NCBI GenBank assembly: GCA_023476565.1
Contig: JAMCVZ010000035.1
Location: forward strand, 1 to 64,000
DNA: 64,000 nucleotides
Direction: 5' to 3'
From: Nitrospirota bacterium
GTDB taxonomy: Bacteria; Nitrospirota; Thermodesulfovibrionia; Thermodesulfovibrionales; Dissulfurispiraceae
Under the pieces are notes generated by a model, which was not told the origin of the DNA, made no database searches, and was given only the letters and a program-made list of their open reading frames with translations. A program made the position numbers and the translations under genes. Below, in pieces: positions 49,710 to 57,821 of the stretch; the stretch's first letter is position 1; every line of letters begins with the position of its first letter.

Positions 49710-51740
49710 TCACGGGGCCTGCTGCGTAACGGTTGCGTTTGTATCTGTAACAGTAGCTGATGTATTAGTTGCTGCAACCGATGTATTAGTTACCGCAGCG
49801 GATGTATCCGCTACCGCGGCGGATGTATTCTGGGCTGTAGCGCCCGTATTCACTCCCAGGGGTGGAACTGTTCCATCGCTGTTGAGCTTGAGAACCCACA
49901 TATCAGTATAACCTGCACCAAAAGAGTCGGTATAGCCTGCAACGATGTATCCTCCGTCTGAGGTCTGCTGGATTGCGTAGGCGTAGTCAGAGTTCGAGCC
50001 CCCGTAGGCTTTCTGCCATGCTATTGAACCGTCACTGTTGAGCTTTACAACCCACGCATCGCCGGCTGCTACATTGGAAGACGCGGTATACCCTGCGACA
50101 ATGTATCCCCCGTCAGTGGCCTGCCGGACAGAATAGGCAATCGCGTGATTCAAGCCGTTATAGTAGTTCTTACTCCATGTTATATTTCCGCTTCCATCAA
50201 GCTTGAGAACCCAAAAATTAGCGAGCGAAGCTGAAATATAGGTATCTCCGGCAACAATATACCCGCCATCAGAGGTCTGCCGGATTGAATAGGCATGGTC
50301 GTCATTATCATTGGTATTGCCGTATATCTTCTGCCATGCTATTGTTCCATCGCTGTTGAGCTTGAAAACCCACATATCATAGCCGACAGCGCCAAAAGAT
50401 TTGGTATACCCGGCAACAATATACCCGCCATCAGAGGTCTGCTGGATTGCATAGGCATAGTCGTCATCTCCGGTTTGAATATCACGACCGTAGGTCTTCT
50501 GCCATGCTACCCCGCCGCTGCTGTCAAGCTTTAGAATCCATGCATCATGGCCAAAACTCTTACTTGTATACCCGGCAACGATGTATCCCCCGTCAGAGGT
50601 CTGCTGGATAGAACGGGCGGAATCGGCGCCGGAGCCTCCGTACCTCTTCTGCCATGCTATTGAACCATTGCTGTTGAGCTTGAGGACCCAGGCATCAGAC
50701 TGATAATCAATACCGGGATGAGCCTCTCCTGCCACTATGTATCCCCCGTCAGAGGTCTGCTGGATAGAATAGGCAGAATTCCCATATGTGTCGCCATACC
50801 TCTTCTGCCACGCTATTGTTCCATCGCTGTTGAGCTTGAGGACCCAGACATCATAAGAACTACTTCCTGCCACTATGTATCCGCCGTCGGAGGTCTGCTG
50901 GATTGCATATGCTTTGTCATAGTCCGAGCCCCCGTAAGTCTTTGCCCATAGAGCCGGTATTGTGGTAAAACTCCATGAATAGCTGTTTGCCATCGCATTG
51001 CCGGCAAGGTCTTTTACCCCTGTGGTGATCGTGGCTGTATAGGCGGTGTTGTAAGCAAGATTGGCAGATGGAGTAAATGTAGCTGTCACGCCGCTGTAAG
51101 TAACCGTGCCGCTTACCGGATTATTGCTGCTGTCCTTTATAAAAAATGTTGAGGTGTTGATAGTAGACGGATCCATCGCCTCGCTGAATTTAGCGATGAT
51201 GGATTTGTTCAAGGCAACGCCTGTTGCCCCATTGGCAGGGTCAGTAGCTGATAATACTGTTGGAAGCAGGTCCATATTGATATTCAAAGTCACGGTTGTA
51301 CTGTCAAGGGTTACAGTAGTACTCCCTTTATACAAGACAGTCCCTGAAGTGTTTTTGGCTTCAACAAGGAAATACCTGTTATTGCCGTTTGGAACAGTAA
51401 AACTCTCTGTTATCGAAACCTGCCCTGAAACCGGGACCTCCCTCGTTATCGTGGTCATGTCCGATGCGCTGATAGTGAATGCTATTTTGCTTACGTTGGA
51501 AGGTATGGCTGCTACTGCCGCATCGGTCTTTATCAAACCTCCAAACCACAGCTTGGCTTGTGCAAGGAACGTATTTCTCTCGATCTTGAGTTTTGCCGTC
51601 TGCCCGCTGCCGCCCACGGTTATGGACACGACGGATGAGCCGGCTGATGACGCGCTGCTACCTTTGCCCCCGCCTCCGCACGATGCCAGAAGGGTGAGAG
51701 CCAGAAGGCTGATACTTATATAGAAGAGGCGTTTTCTCAT
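49710..51740 (-). CDS. Lipoprotein with Ig-like domain and seven-blade propeller repeats
   Basis: A 676-residue lipoprotein: lipobox LLASC and a Gly/Ser linker, then the ~150-residue domain shared with the protein at 45386 (PSNVSKIAFTISASDM, PNGNNRYFLVEAKN). A Big_5/Ig-like domain follows (PANGATGVALNKSIIAKFSE, TPSANLAYNTAYTATITTG). Then come seven repeats of about 50 residues, each with the pattern AYxIQQTSDGGYIVAG and WVLKLNSDGTIAWQK, which suggests a seven-bladed propeller. The tail is a low-complexity Thr/Ala/Val run of TNTSA-type units, perhaps a mobile or surface-exposed end. It lies nine bases after fecR copy 2. Confidence 0.8.
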   Translation of the reverse strand: MRKRLFYISISLLALTLLASCGGGGKGSSASSAGSSVVSITVGGSGQTAKLKIERNTFLAQAKLWFGGLIKTDAAVAAIPSNVSKIAFTISASDMTTITREVPVSGQVSITESFTVPNGNNRYFLVEAKNTSGTVLYKGSTTVTLDSTTVTLNINMDLLPTVLSATDPANGATGVALNKSIIAKFSEAMDPSTINTSTFFIKDSSNNPVSGTVTYSGVTATFTPSANLAYNTAYTATITTGVKDLAGNAMANSYSWSFTTIPALWAKTYGGSDYDKAYAIQQTSDGGYIVAGSSSYDVWVLKLNSDGTIAWQKRYGDTYGNSAYSIQQTSDGGYIVAGEAHPGIDYQSDAWVLKLNSNGSIAWQKRYGGSGADSARSIQQTSDGGYIVAGYTSKSFGHDAWILKLDSSGGVAWQKTYGRDIQTGDDDYAYAIQQTSDGGYIVAGYTKSFGAVGYDMWVFKLNSDGTIAWQKIYGNTNDNDDHAYSIRQTSDGGYIVAGDTYISASLANFWVLKLDGSGNITWSKNYYNGLNHAIAYSVRQATDGGYIVAGYTASSNVAAGDAWVVKLNSDGSIAWQKAYGGSNSDYAYAIQQTSDGGYIVAGYTDSFGAGYTDMWVLKLNSDGTVPPLGVNTGATAQNTSAAVADTSAAVTNTSVAATNTSATVTDTNATVTQQAP

Positions 51741-51748
51741 ATTTCCTC

Positions 51749-52675
51749 CTACGGGGTCGGGAAATTAACATTTATATTTACGTTCGAATTAGTTGGAGCA
51801 GGTGTTGGAGCAGGTGCAGGTGGTGGAATAATCTTTGGGTTATTGTTTATAGGAATAGGCGGAATTGCATTCTGTGGGGCGCCTGCACCTGACCCTGTCA
51901 CAACAGCACTCGGGACTGATCCCAAATTTCCACGACCGCCTGTAGCGGCCGGTACAGCCGGCACATCACCCGCTAAAGGCGCACCAGCACCGCCTGCTGA
52001 TTGTCCTCCTGAACCCTGTCCCTGCCCGCCCGAGGGCCTTGGCGTTATGGTCAACGAGGATTGGTGGCTGTTGAATTCACTCGGGCTAAACGGCCTTGTT
52101 GAGGGCGGCCTGCCGGCAAAAGACTCTGCAACCGTGCCCGGCGTGGCAAGGGCCGTACCGTTTCTATTGGTCAATGCCCCCAGACCGTTACTGATATAAA
52201 GCCTGTCTGCCTGTATGCCGGTGATTAGAATTCCCGTTGTACCTCTGATGCCCGCTACCGCCGACCTTGTTTTCATCTCGAACTTGCTGCCTTCCGCGGA
52301 ATATACGGGTTTCGGAACGTTAAAACCCATCTTTCCCCTGTGGAGCTTTACCGACACCGCTCTCTTCTCAGCCTCGGGTTTAAACAGATATTCCTCTATT
52401 CCAAGCCTTGATTTCGGACCGACTGTCATGACGCTATTATCAATAAACGTTATCTCCGCCTTGCCGTCGCTTTTAGTCCGCAGGATATCTCCGATGGAAA
52501 TGCTGTCATTGAGCTTTATCGGCACAGCGGCGGCAGTTCCTGACTTCAGGATGTCCACACTGCCTTCGACCTTTGTTATCTTCCCCGCCACCTGGGCAAG
52601 AGCAACAGATGGGAGTAAAATCATGATACAGAGTAAAATCAAAGGATAAATTATAGGGATTCCTGCCCTTTTCAT
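51749..52675 (-). CDS. FecR-domain exported protein, copy 2
   Basis: A 308-residue exported protein with a signal peptide (YPLILLCIMILLPSVALA) and a FecR domain nearly the same as in copy 1: GKITKVEGSVDILKSGTAAA, GDILRTKSDGKAEITFIDNS, KFEMKTRSAVAGIRGTTGIL. The C-terminal part is Gly/Pro-rich and ends in a Pro-Ala-Pro-Thr run. ATG 52675, preceded by GGGGGCATACA, is chosen; the frame runs open upstream to 52786. Copy 1 and copy 2 with their following lipoproteins look like a duplicated two-gene unit. Confidence 0.82.
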   Translation of the reverse strand: MKRAGIPIIYPLILLCIMILLPSVALAQVAGKITKVEGSVDILKSGTAAAVPIKLNDSISIGDILRTKSDGKAEITFIDNSVMTVGPKSRLGIEEYLFKPEAEKRAVSVKLHRGKMGFNVPKPVYSAEGSKFEMKTRSAVAGIRGTTGILITGIQADRLYISNGLGALTNRNGTALATPGTVAESFAGRPPSTRPFSPSEFNSHQSSLTITPRPSGGQGQGSGGQSAGGAGAPLAGDVPAVPAATGGRGNLGSVPSAVVTGSGAGAPQNAIPPIPINNNPKIIPPPAPAPTPAPTNSNVNINVNFPTP

Positions 52676-52808
52676 TGTATGCCCCCTCTGAACGGCTATA
52701 CTCGAAACTTGATTGCCATGAAAAAGTAGCTGTTTTATAGCATATTCCACGTCGCTTTTACAAGGCATTCTGATTCTCGCCGGCAATTCTCATTTTGAAA
52801 AACATTCA

Positions 52809-52832
52809 TGCGCTGGGGACAGTCCCCTCACT
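52809..52832. repeat. Solo end of the GGGGACWGTCCC element
   Basis: TGCGCTGGGGACAGTCCCCT matches the outer end of the larger element including its GCGCT flank, but no second end or core is attached. It lies in the same gap as copy C. Confidence 0.8.
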
Positions 52833-52986
52833 CCTTCAAAAAACTAATAAAATAATCAGAAAATATGCTAAAATCTCTATCGGTATGAAAACAGGCTCCT
52901 CTAAAAAAATAAAACGTTTAAAAATAACAGCTTCATCATGGCGCACCGGAGACAAGTGCAAGAATAACGTGCGCACGGCACCCCAA

Positions 52987-53066
52987 GGGGACTGTCCCTA
53001 TTTACCAACAGTAGGTGGTTTACCACGGACGAAGCGAAGCTGAGTCGTAGAATAGGGACTGTCCCC
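52987..53066 (+). repeat. GGGGACWGTCCC palindromic element, copy C
   Basis: GGGGACTGTCCCTATTTACC.. to ..AATAGGGACTGTCCCC, in the same core orientation as copies A and D. It lies just before the HD-GYP tail remnant at 53076. Apart from this, the solo end and that remnant, the 52676-53166 gap shows only AT-rich sequence with no gene. Confidence 0.9.
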
Positions 53067-53075
53067 GAGACCAGG

Positions 53076-53126
53076 ACGCAGTTTGATCCTGAAGTAGTCA
53101 AGGCGTTCTTAAATGCCTATATATAA
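53076..53126 (+). pseudogene. Orphan C-terminal tail of an HD-GYP protein
   Basis: The frame TQFDPEVVKAFLNAYI followed by TAA matches the very end of HD-GYP phosphodiesterase domains (GTQFDPEVV motif). No upstream part of such a domain is present; palindromic element copy C stands directly before it. A larger gene was therefore lost or moved here. Confidence 0.6.
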
Positions 53127-53166
53127 TAGATCTAGAAATAAATTTTACACATAACGAGGTGGGAGT

Positions 53167-53934
53167 ATGAGGATAAAAGTTCTTGGCTGTTCGGGTGCGG
53201 AATTCCCGGGGCATAATCCTCCCGGCTTTCTGCTTGACGGCGTAATCCTTTTTGATGCGGGCAGCCTGACGAATGTACTTGATAAACACGGCCAGTCCGC
53301 CATAAAGGATATCTTCATAACTCATGCGCACCTCGATCATATAAGAGACATCTCTTTCCTCGCGGATAACATCATCGTCGAGAAGAGGAAGCAAAGGGTC
53401 AATATCATCAGCATACCTTCTGTCATCAAGACGATACGGAAACACCTCCTGAACGATTCCCTGTGGCCTGACTTCACCATGATCCCCGATTATGAAAACG
53501 CGGTTTTGAAATACGTTGAGCTGGCAATCAATAAGCCGATAGGGATAAACGGCTACAGGATTACGCCGTACAAGGTAACCCATTCCGTACCTGCCGTCGG
53601 GTACCTGGTCGAAGGGAGCAGCGGCAAAAGCCTCTTCTATACAGGGGATACCGGCCCTATCACCGCCACATGGGGAAAGATAGGTGACAAAAGAATCAAT
53701 TGTCTGATTATCGAGACATCGTTTCCCAACAGGATGAGAGAGTTGGCCATAACAACAGGGCACCTGACCCCCCAACTGCTCAAGGAGGAATTGTTAAAGA
53801 TAAGGCACATGCCCGAGAATATCTATATAACACATCCCAAACCCCAGCATTTAAGCACCATCAAGTCAGAACTCGAAAAATTAAAGGTCAGGAATCTCAG
53901 GCTGCTCATAGACGGAGAAACGATAAAGGTCTAA
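53167..53934 (+). CDS. MBL-fold hydrolase, class II cyclic-nucleotide phosphodiesterase-like
   Basis: A 255-residue metallo-beta-lactamase-fold protein. The metal-binding motif is THAHLDHIRD, preceded by LFDAGS. Further His/Asp residues are in HSVPAVGYLVEG, FYTGDTGPI and THPKPQHL. N-terminal KVLGCSGAEFPG is typical of class II 3',5'-cyclic-nucleotide phosphodiesterases of this fold. It may degrade the cyclic nucleotide made by the CHASE2 cyclase, which is inference. The start is preceded by GAGGTGGGAGT. Confidence 0.82.
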   Translation: MRIKVLGCSGAEFPGHNPPGFLLDGVILFDAGSLTNVLDKHGQSAIKDIFITHAHLDHIRDISFLADNIIVEKRKQRVNIISIPSVIKTIRKHLLNDSLWPDFTMIPDYENAVLKYVELAINKPIGINGYRITPYKVTHSVPAVGYLVEGSSGKSLFYTGDTGPITATWGKIGDKRINCLIIETSFPNRMRELAITTGHLTPQLLKEELLKIRHMPENIYITHPKPQHLSTIKSELEKLKVRNLRLLIDGETIKV

Positions 53935-53989
53935 AGAAAAATCCTGAATCCTACCAAATCCATCTCTCATAAACATAGTATCGTGCGCT

Positions 53990-54067
53990 GGGGACTGTCC
54001 CTATTTACCAACAGTAGGTGGTTTATACCACGGACGAAGCAAAGCGGAGTCGAATAGGGACTGTCCC
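53990..54067 (+). repeat. GGGGACWGTCCC palindromic element, copy D
   Basis: GGGGACTGTCCCTATTTACC.. to ..GAATAGGGACTGTCCC. Outside the ends, TATCGTG (53979-53985) and CACGATA (54075-54081) pair, showing that the element has an outer inverted repeat too. It lies in the gap between the MBL gene and the chemoreceptor gene. Confidence 0.9.
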
Positions 54068-54204
54068 AACACTCCACGATATATTGTTTAAAAGTTTAAA
54101 AATCTCTTGACAATCTGAATGTTTCCGCCATAAACTTGTAGCCGGTATCTCTTAAATATAAGCCTGCTGTATAATTAAAAAATATTCCACACGGGGGGTG
54201 TGTA

Positions 54205-55857
54205 ATGTTTCAAGGGTTTAAGGATATGAGCCTTAAAAAAAAGGTGTACATTATTTTCGGTGTTCTTATTGCATCTGCAGTAATCGGGATACTCGTGGGC
54301 CAGATATCCTTTCAAAGGGTGCAGGTGGGAGGAAAGTTTTATGCCCAGATAGAGCGGGACATGGTAATAGCCGATGATATTGCAAAACTCAGGGTTAATC
54401 TTACCCTCGTGAGGGCGCATCTTTTGACAATGATGCTGGAAAAGGACAAAGAAAAGCTGGAAGACCACAAGGATACTATTTCTGATTTAACAGAGAGGAT
54501 AGACGAAATTTTTGCCAAAGTAGAAAAGGCCGTGAAAGAAGGCAATCTTACAGAGGCATCTTCTTTGATAACAAAGGCAAAGGAATCATGGAGCGCCTTC
54601 AGGGATACGAGGGATAAGGAATTAATCCCCCTCATAACGCAAGGCGATATAGAAAGGGCAAGGGATCTCGCCACAGGGATTCAGGCCGAAAGGTATAGCG
54701 ACTTCCTCAGCGCCACAAGCGCTGCCGTTGATAAGGTGAGGGGGGATATTCCCAAAAGGGTTGAGCAGATTAAAAAAGAGTCAGGGATTCTCGGGATCGG
54801 CTTCATAGCAGGAGGAGTTGTCTTTATTGCCTTCCTCATTCTTATTGCCAGGTTTTTGTCTTCATCCGTAATCACCCCTGTAATAATGGTGTCTCAGAAG
54901 TCACAGGCAATGGCAGAGGGCGACTTCAGCGCCACAGATATAGAAATAAAAAGCAATGATGAGATAGGAATGATGCTGAAGGATTTTACGACCATGTCCT
55001 GGAAAATAACCGGGATAATAGGGGGGATAAAAGCGGACATGCAGAATCTCTCATCTTCCTCTGAAGAGCTTTCGGCTACCGCAGAGGACCTGAGCAAATC
55101 TGCAAATGAACAGTCCATGCAGGCACAGCAGGTGGCCGCTGCAGCAACAGAGATGTCCCAGACAATAATGGATGTGGCAAAGAATTCAGCCCAGGCAGCG
55201 GATGCGTCGAGGAACTCGTCAGAGGAAGCCCGGAAGGGGAAAAAGGTGGTAGAAAAGACCACACAGGGCATGTACAACATTGTGGAAAACGTTAAGGATA
55301 CCACGAAGATAATAGAGGAACTCGACGCAAGCTCTGCGCAGATAAGCGGGATAGCCGCAATAATCAGCGACATAGCAGACCAGACCAATCTTTTGGCCTT
55401 GAATGCCGCTATAGAGGCTGCGAGGGCAGGTGAGCAGGGAAGGGGCTTCGCAGTTGTGGCTGATGAGGTGAGAAAACTGGCGGAAAGAACGGGAAAGGCA
55501 ACACAGGACATCACCCAACGGATATCCATGATTCAGGAAGAAGCCAGGAAGTCTGTGGATGCAATGAAGGGCGGAAGCGAAGAGGTGGATAAAGGCCTTG
55601 ATCTTTCAAAAGAAGCAAGCCGGTCGCTGGACTCTATTGTTGCTGCATCTTCCAATGCAATGGATATGGTTCAGAGAATTGCTGCTGCTGCAGAGGAGCA
55701 GTCTGCTGCAGCCGAGGAGATTACACAGAACATAACCAATATCTCATCGGGCGTCGGGCATACCACAGAGGCCATAGGACAGGTTAAAGAGGCTGCAGAC
55801 GGGCTTGCAAGAACAAGCTCTAAGATACGAAAATCCGTAGAATGGTTTAAATTTTAG
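54205..55857 (+). CDS. Methyl-accepting chemotaxis protein
   Basis: A 550-residue chemoreceptor. An N-terminal span ([19 protein letters not shown]) is followed by a four-helix-bundle sensor (about 35-185), a second span ([21 protein letters not shown]) and HAMP. The signalling domain has the hairpin tip [20 protein letters not shown] and [16 protein letters not shown]. It ends in a short FKF-type tail without a CheR-tethering pentapeptide. No other chemotaxis gene is nearby. GGGGGGTGT precedes the ATG. Confidence 0.94.
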   Translation: MFQGFKDMSLKKKVYIIFGVLIASAVIGILVGQISFQRVQVGGKFYAQIERDMVIADDIAKLRVNLTLVRAHLLTMMLEKDKEKLEDHKDTISDLTERIDEIFAKVEKAVKEGNLTEASSLITKAKESWSAFRDTRDKELIPLITQGDIERARDLATGIQAERYSDFLSATSAAVDKVRGDIPKRVEQIKKESGILGIGFIAGGVVFIAFLILIARFLSSSVITPVIMVSQKSQAMAEGDFSATDIEIKSNDEIGMMLKDFTTMSWKITGIIGGIKADMQNLSSSSEELSATAEDLSKSANEQSMQAQQVAAAATEMSQTIMDVAKNSAQAADASRNSSEEARKGKKVVEKTTQGMYNIVENVKDTTKIIEELDASSAQISGIAAIISDIADQTNLLALNAAIEAARAGEQGRGFAVVADEVRKLAERTGKATQDITQRISMIQEEARKSVDAMKGGSEEVDKGLDLSKEASRSLDSIVAASSNAMDMVQRIAAAAEEQSAAAEEITQNITNISSGVGHTTEAIGQVKEAADGLARTSSKIRKSVEWFKF

Positions 55858-55913
55858 AAGGGCATTGCCCTTTGGGGTTTGCAAATTAAAACTTGTAGTT
55901 CGGAGGGGAAACA

Positions 55914-56195
55914 ATGAAAAGATTAACAACAGTTCTGGCGGGAGCAACCCTCTGCATTGCAATCCTTATGGGGCTTGCAAGTGCAGCAGAGAAAATCAAG
56001 GGGAAAATCAAAAGCATAGACGCCGGCGCAGGTACGGTTGTTGTCACAGACAGCGCCGGCAAGGATGTAAGCATAACATTAGAAGATAAAGGAAAACTAA
56101 ATAGATACAGCGTAGGAGACAAGGTTAAAAGCAAATACGAAAGCAAAAGCGGCAAGAATGTAGCCACAGACTTTAGAAAGGCAGAAGGGTGTTAA
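55914..56195 (+). CDS. Small exported beta-rich protein, paralogue 2
   Basis: A 93-residue protein with a signal peptide (LAGATLCIAILMGLASA) and a mature part EKIKGKIKSIDAGAGTVVV, TDSAGKDVSITLED, RYSVGDKVKSKYESK and final KAEGC. It is the paralogue of the protein at 37412 in sequence and order. It follows the chemoreceptor gene by 56 bases, with CGGAGGGG before the ATG. The function is unknown. The strong palindrome at 56216 follows. Confidence 0.7.
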   Translation: MKRLTTVLAGATLCIAILMGLASAAEKIKGKIKSIDAGAGTVVVTDSAGKDVSITLEDKGKLNRYSVGDKVKSKYESKSGKNVATDFRKAEGC

Positions 56196-56215
56196 ACCTC
56201 TGATAAACTTACAGG

Positions 56216-56239
56216 GGCGACCGGCCCGGGCCGGTCGCC
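56216..56239. other. Perfect 24-bp GC palindrome
   Basis: GGCGACCGGCCCGGGCCGGTCGCC is its own reverse complement. It lies 21 bases after the stop of the small exported protein gene. It could act as a terminator hairpin with weak T content, or be a widespread GC palindrome of the repeat type. Confidence 0.65.
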
Positions 56240-56356
56240 TTAGCCTTAACTCCCTTTGGCGTTACCATCTTGCCGATCCTCCCCGTTAACCCTCATCAGA
56301 TATATCCCCTGTGAGCCGTCCCTGTCAGAGGCAAACTGATATCAGGATTCAGGATT

Positions 56357-57001
56357 TTAGACGTTATTAATGAATCCTGATTTTTTGAGGGCTGAGAGCA
56401 AAGAAGAGTCTTTATCCGTTTGCAGGAATTTTGCAACGTATTTTGCAAGGATATCCGGTTCGAGGTTGACGGTATCTCCCACACCTTTGAATCCTATGGT
56501 CGTCAGCTTCGCTGTATGCGGGATAATCACCACGCTGAAGGCGTCTTCCAGAACATCAACCACGGTCAGGCTTATACCGTCAACGGCAACCGAACCTTTT
56601 TCAACAAGGTATTTCAGCACAAATCCCGGGGTCTCTATCTCTATTTTTATCGCAGTGCCTTCAGGCCTCTTTGCCCTTATCCTGCCGGTTCCGTCCACGT
56701 GGCCGGTAACAAAATGTCCCCCCAGTTTCGAATCCGGTCTCAGGGACGGTTCGAGATTGACCCTGTCTCCTCTTTTAAGATTTCCAAGATTCGTACTGCG
56801 GAGGGTTTCATGAGAAACATCGAAAGAGGCGGCATCGTTTCCCATACTTGCAACGGTCAGGCACACACCGTTTATGGCTATACTATCCCCGGGGGCGGCA
56901 TCCTTCATAACCTCGCTGCCCCTGACAAACAGCCTTGCGCTCCCGGTACTCCTCTCTATGGAGGCCACTTCACCAAGCTCTATGATCAATCCTGTAAACA
57001 T
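56357..57001 (-). CDS. ribE: Riboflavin synthase, alpha subunit
   Basis: A 214-residue enzyme with two lumazine-binding repeats: MFTGLIIELGEV and GDSIAINGVCLTV in the first, HFVTGHVDGTGRIRAK and VAVDGISLTVVDVLEDAF in the second. It dismutates two molecules of dimethylribityllumazine. ATG 57001 is chosen because MFTGL is the family's usual start. A palindromic repeat (57008-57080) stands directly before it, and no ribosome binding site is visible, so translation may be weak or depend on a leader structure. It follows lepB on the same strand. Confidence 0.93.
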   Translation of the reverse strand: MFTGLIIELGEVASIERSTGSARLFVRGSEVMKDAAPGDSIAINGVCLTVASMGNDAASFDVSHETLRSTNLGNLKRGDRVNLEPSLRPDSKLGGHFVTGHVDGTGRIRAKRPEGTAIKIEIETPGFVLKYLVEKGSVAVDGISLTVVDVLEDAFSVVIIPHTAKLTTIGFKGVGDTVNLEPDILAKYVAKFLQTDKDSSLLSALKKSGFINNV

Positions 57002-57007
57002 AGATAC

Positions 57008-57080
57008 AGTTATTAGTAACAAGTGACAAGTAACGAGTTAAGGAATAAAAAAGATTCCAAAAACTTGTCACTCGTTACTG
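57008..57080. repeat. ACGAGT-type palindromic element before ribE
   Basis: AGTAACAAGTGACAAGTAAC on the left faces CTTGTCACTCGTTACTG on the right, with core GAGTTAAGGAATAAAAAAG. It matches the smc and amidotransferase copies in core and arms. It fills the gap between lepB and ribE and lies where the ribE ribosome binding site should be. Confidence 0.88.
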
Positions 57081-57084
57081 TATT

Positions 57085-57690
57085 TTAATGTATTAAACTT
57101 CCTATCCTTCCGAATCTCGGGAAATTCTTTATGCTGTCCCATGACCAGTATATGACGAACGCCTTGCCCCTCAAATCCTTCATATCCACATAACCCCAGT
57201 ACCTGCTGTCGTAGCTCTGGTCCCTGTTGTCCCCCATGACAAAAAGCTTGTCCTTCGGAACAAGGTAGGGCCCGAAATTATCTCTCGGCTCCATAACGCC
57301 TGTGTGCACGGAATTGTCCGTATGCTGTATAAACGGCTCGTTCACACGCTTCCCGTTGACGAATATCTCCTTGTTCTTTTCTTCAACCACGTCGCCCTCG
57401 ACACCGACGACCCTCTTTATAAAATCCTTGCTCCGGTCTTCAGGGTATTTAAAAACCACAACGTCCCCTCTCTCGGGCCTCTTGATGCTGAGGACCCTTT
57501 TATCACTCAAAGGAAGCTTTGTGCCGAATACGAACTTATTCACAAGGATATGATCCCCTATGAGCAGGGTGGGGATCATGGAGCCGGACGGTATCTTGAA
57601 TGCCTGTACAACGTAAGCCCTGATAACAAGGGCGAGTACCAGCGCAGTGCCGATCGCCTTGATATATTCCCATACTTTGTTCTGCTTCAT
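57085..57690 (-). CDS. lepB: Signal peptidase I
   Basis: A 201-residue membrane serine protease. An N-terminal span (IGTALVLALVIRAYVVQAF) precedes FKIPSGSMIPTLLIGDHILV, holding the catalytic Ser. The catalytic Lys lies in DFIKRVVGVEGDVV. Box E is FVMGDNRDQSYDSRYWG. It cleaves signal peptides of exported proteins. ATG 57690 is preferred after AAGGGAGA. The palindromic element at 57008 lies between it and ribE. Confidence 0.95.
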   Translation of the reverse strand: MKQNKVWEYIKAIGTALVLALVIRAYVVQAFKIPSGSMIPTLLIGDHILVNKFVFGTKLPLSDKRVLSIKRPERGDVVVFKYPEDRSKDFIKRVVGVEGDVVEEKNKEIFVNGKRVNEPFIQHTDNSVHTGVMEPRDNFGPYLVPKDKLFVMGDNRDQSYDSRYWGYVDMKDLRGKAFVIYWSWDSIKNFPRFGRIGSLIH

Positions 57691-57714
57691 CATTCTCCCT
57701 TCTTCAAACACTCA

Positions 57715-57812
57715 ACTCTGATCTCTAAATCCTAAAAAAGACCGGTGTTTAAAACCTTTTACACTTATACAATTTATTTTTGTTTAGGGTTTAGGATTTC
57801 GTATTTAGGATT
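57715..57812. repeat. AAATCC-type palindromic element between lepA and lepB
   Basis: CTCTGATCTCTAAATCCTAA on the left faces TTTAGGGTTTAGGATTTCG and ATTTAGGATTTG on the right. It is similar in arms to the element at 38112-38190. The centre is AT-rich. Confidence 0.65.
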
Positions 57813-57821
57813 TGTACGAGC

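Noticed and set aside
49880-50950. Regularly spaced repeats suggestive of a CRISPR or tandem array
   Set aside because: Repeats are ~150 bp units of one open frame and encode propeller blades; no cas genes.
52795-53043. 82-residue + strand frame across element copy C
   Set aside because: Its second half is the translation of the palindromic element and the first half is AT-rich without family similarity; the same translated stretch appears wherever the element occurs.
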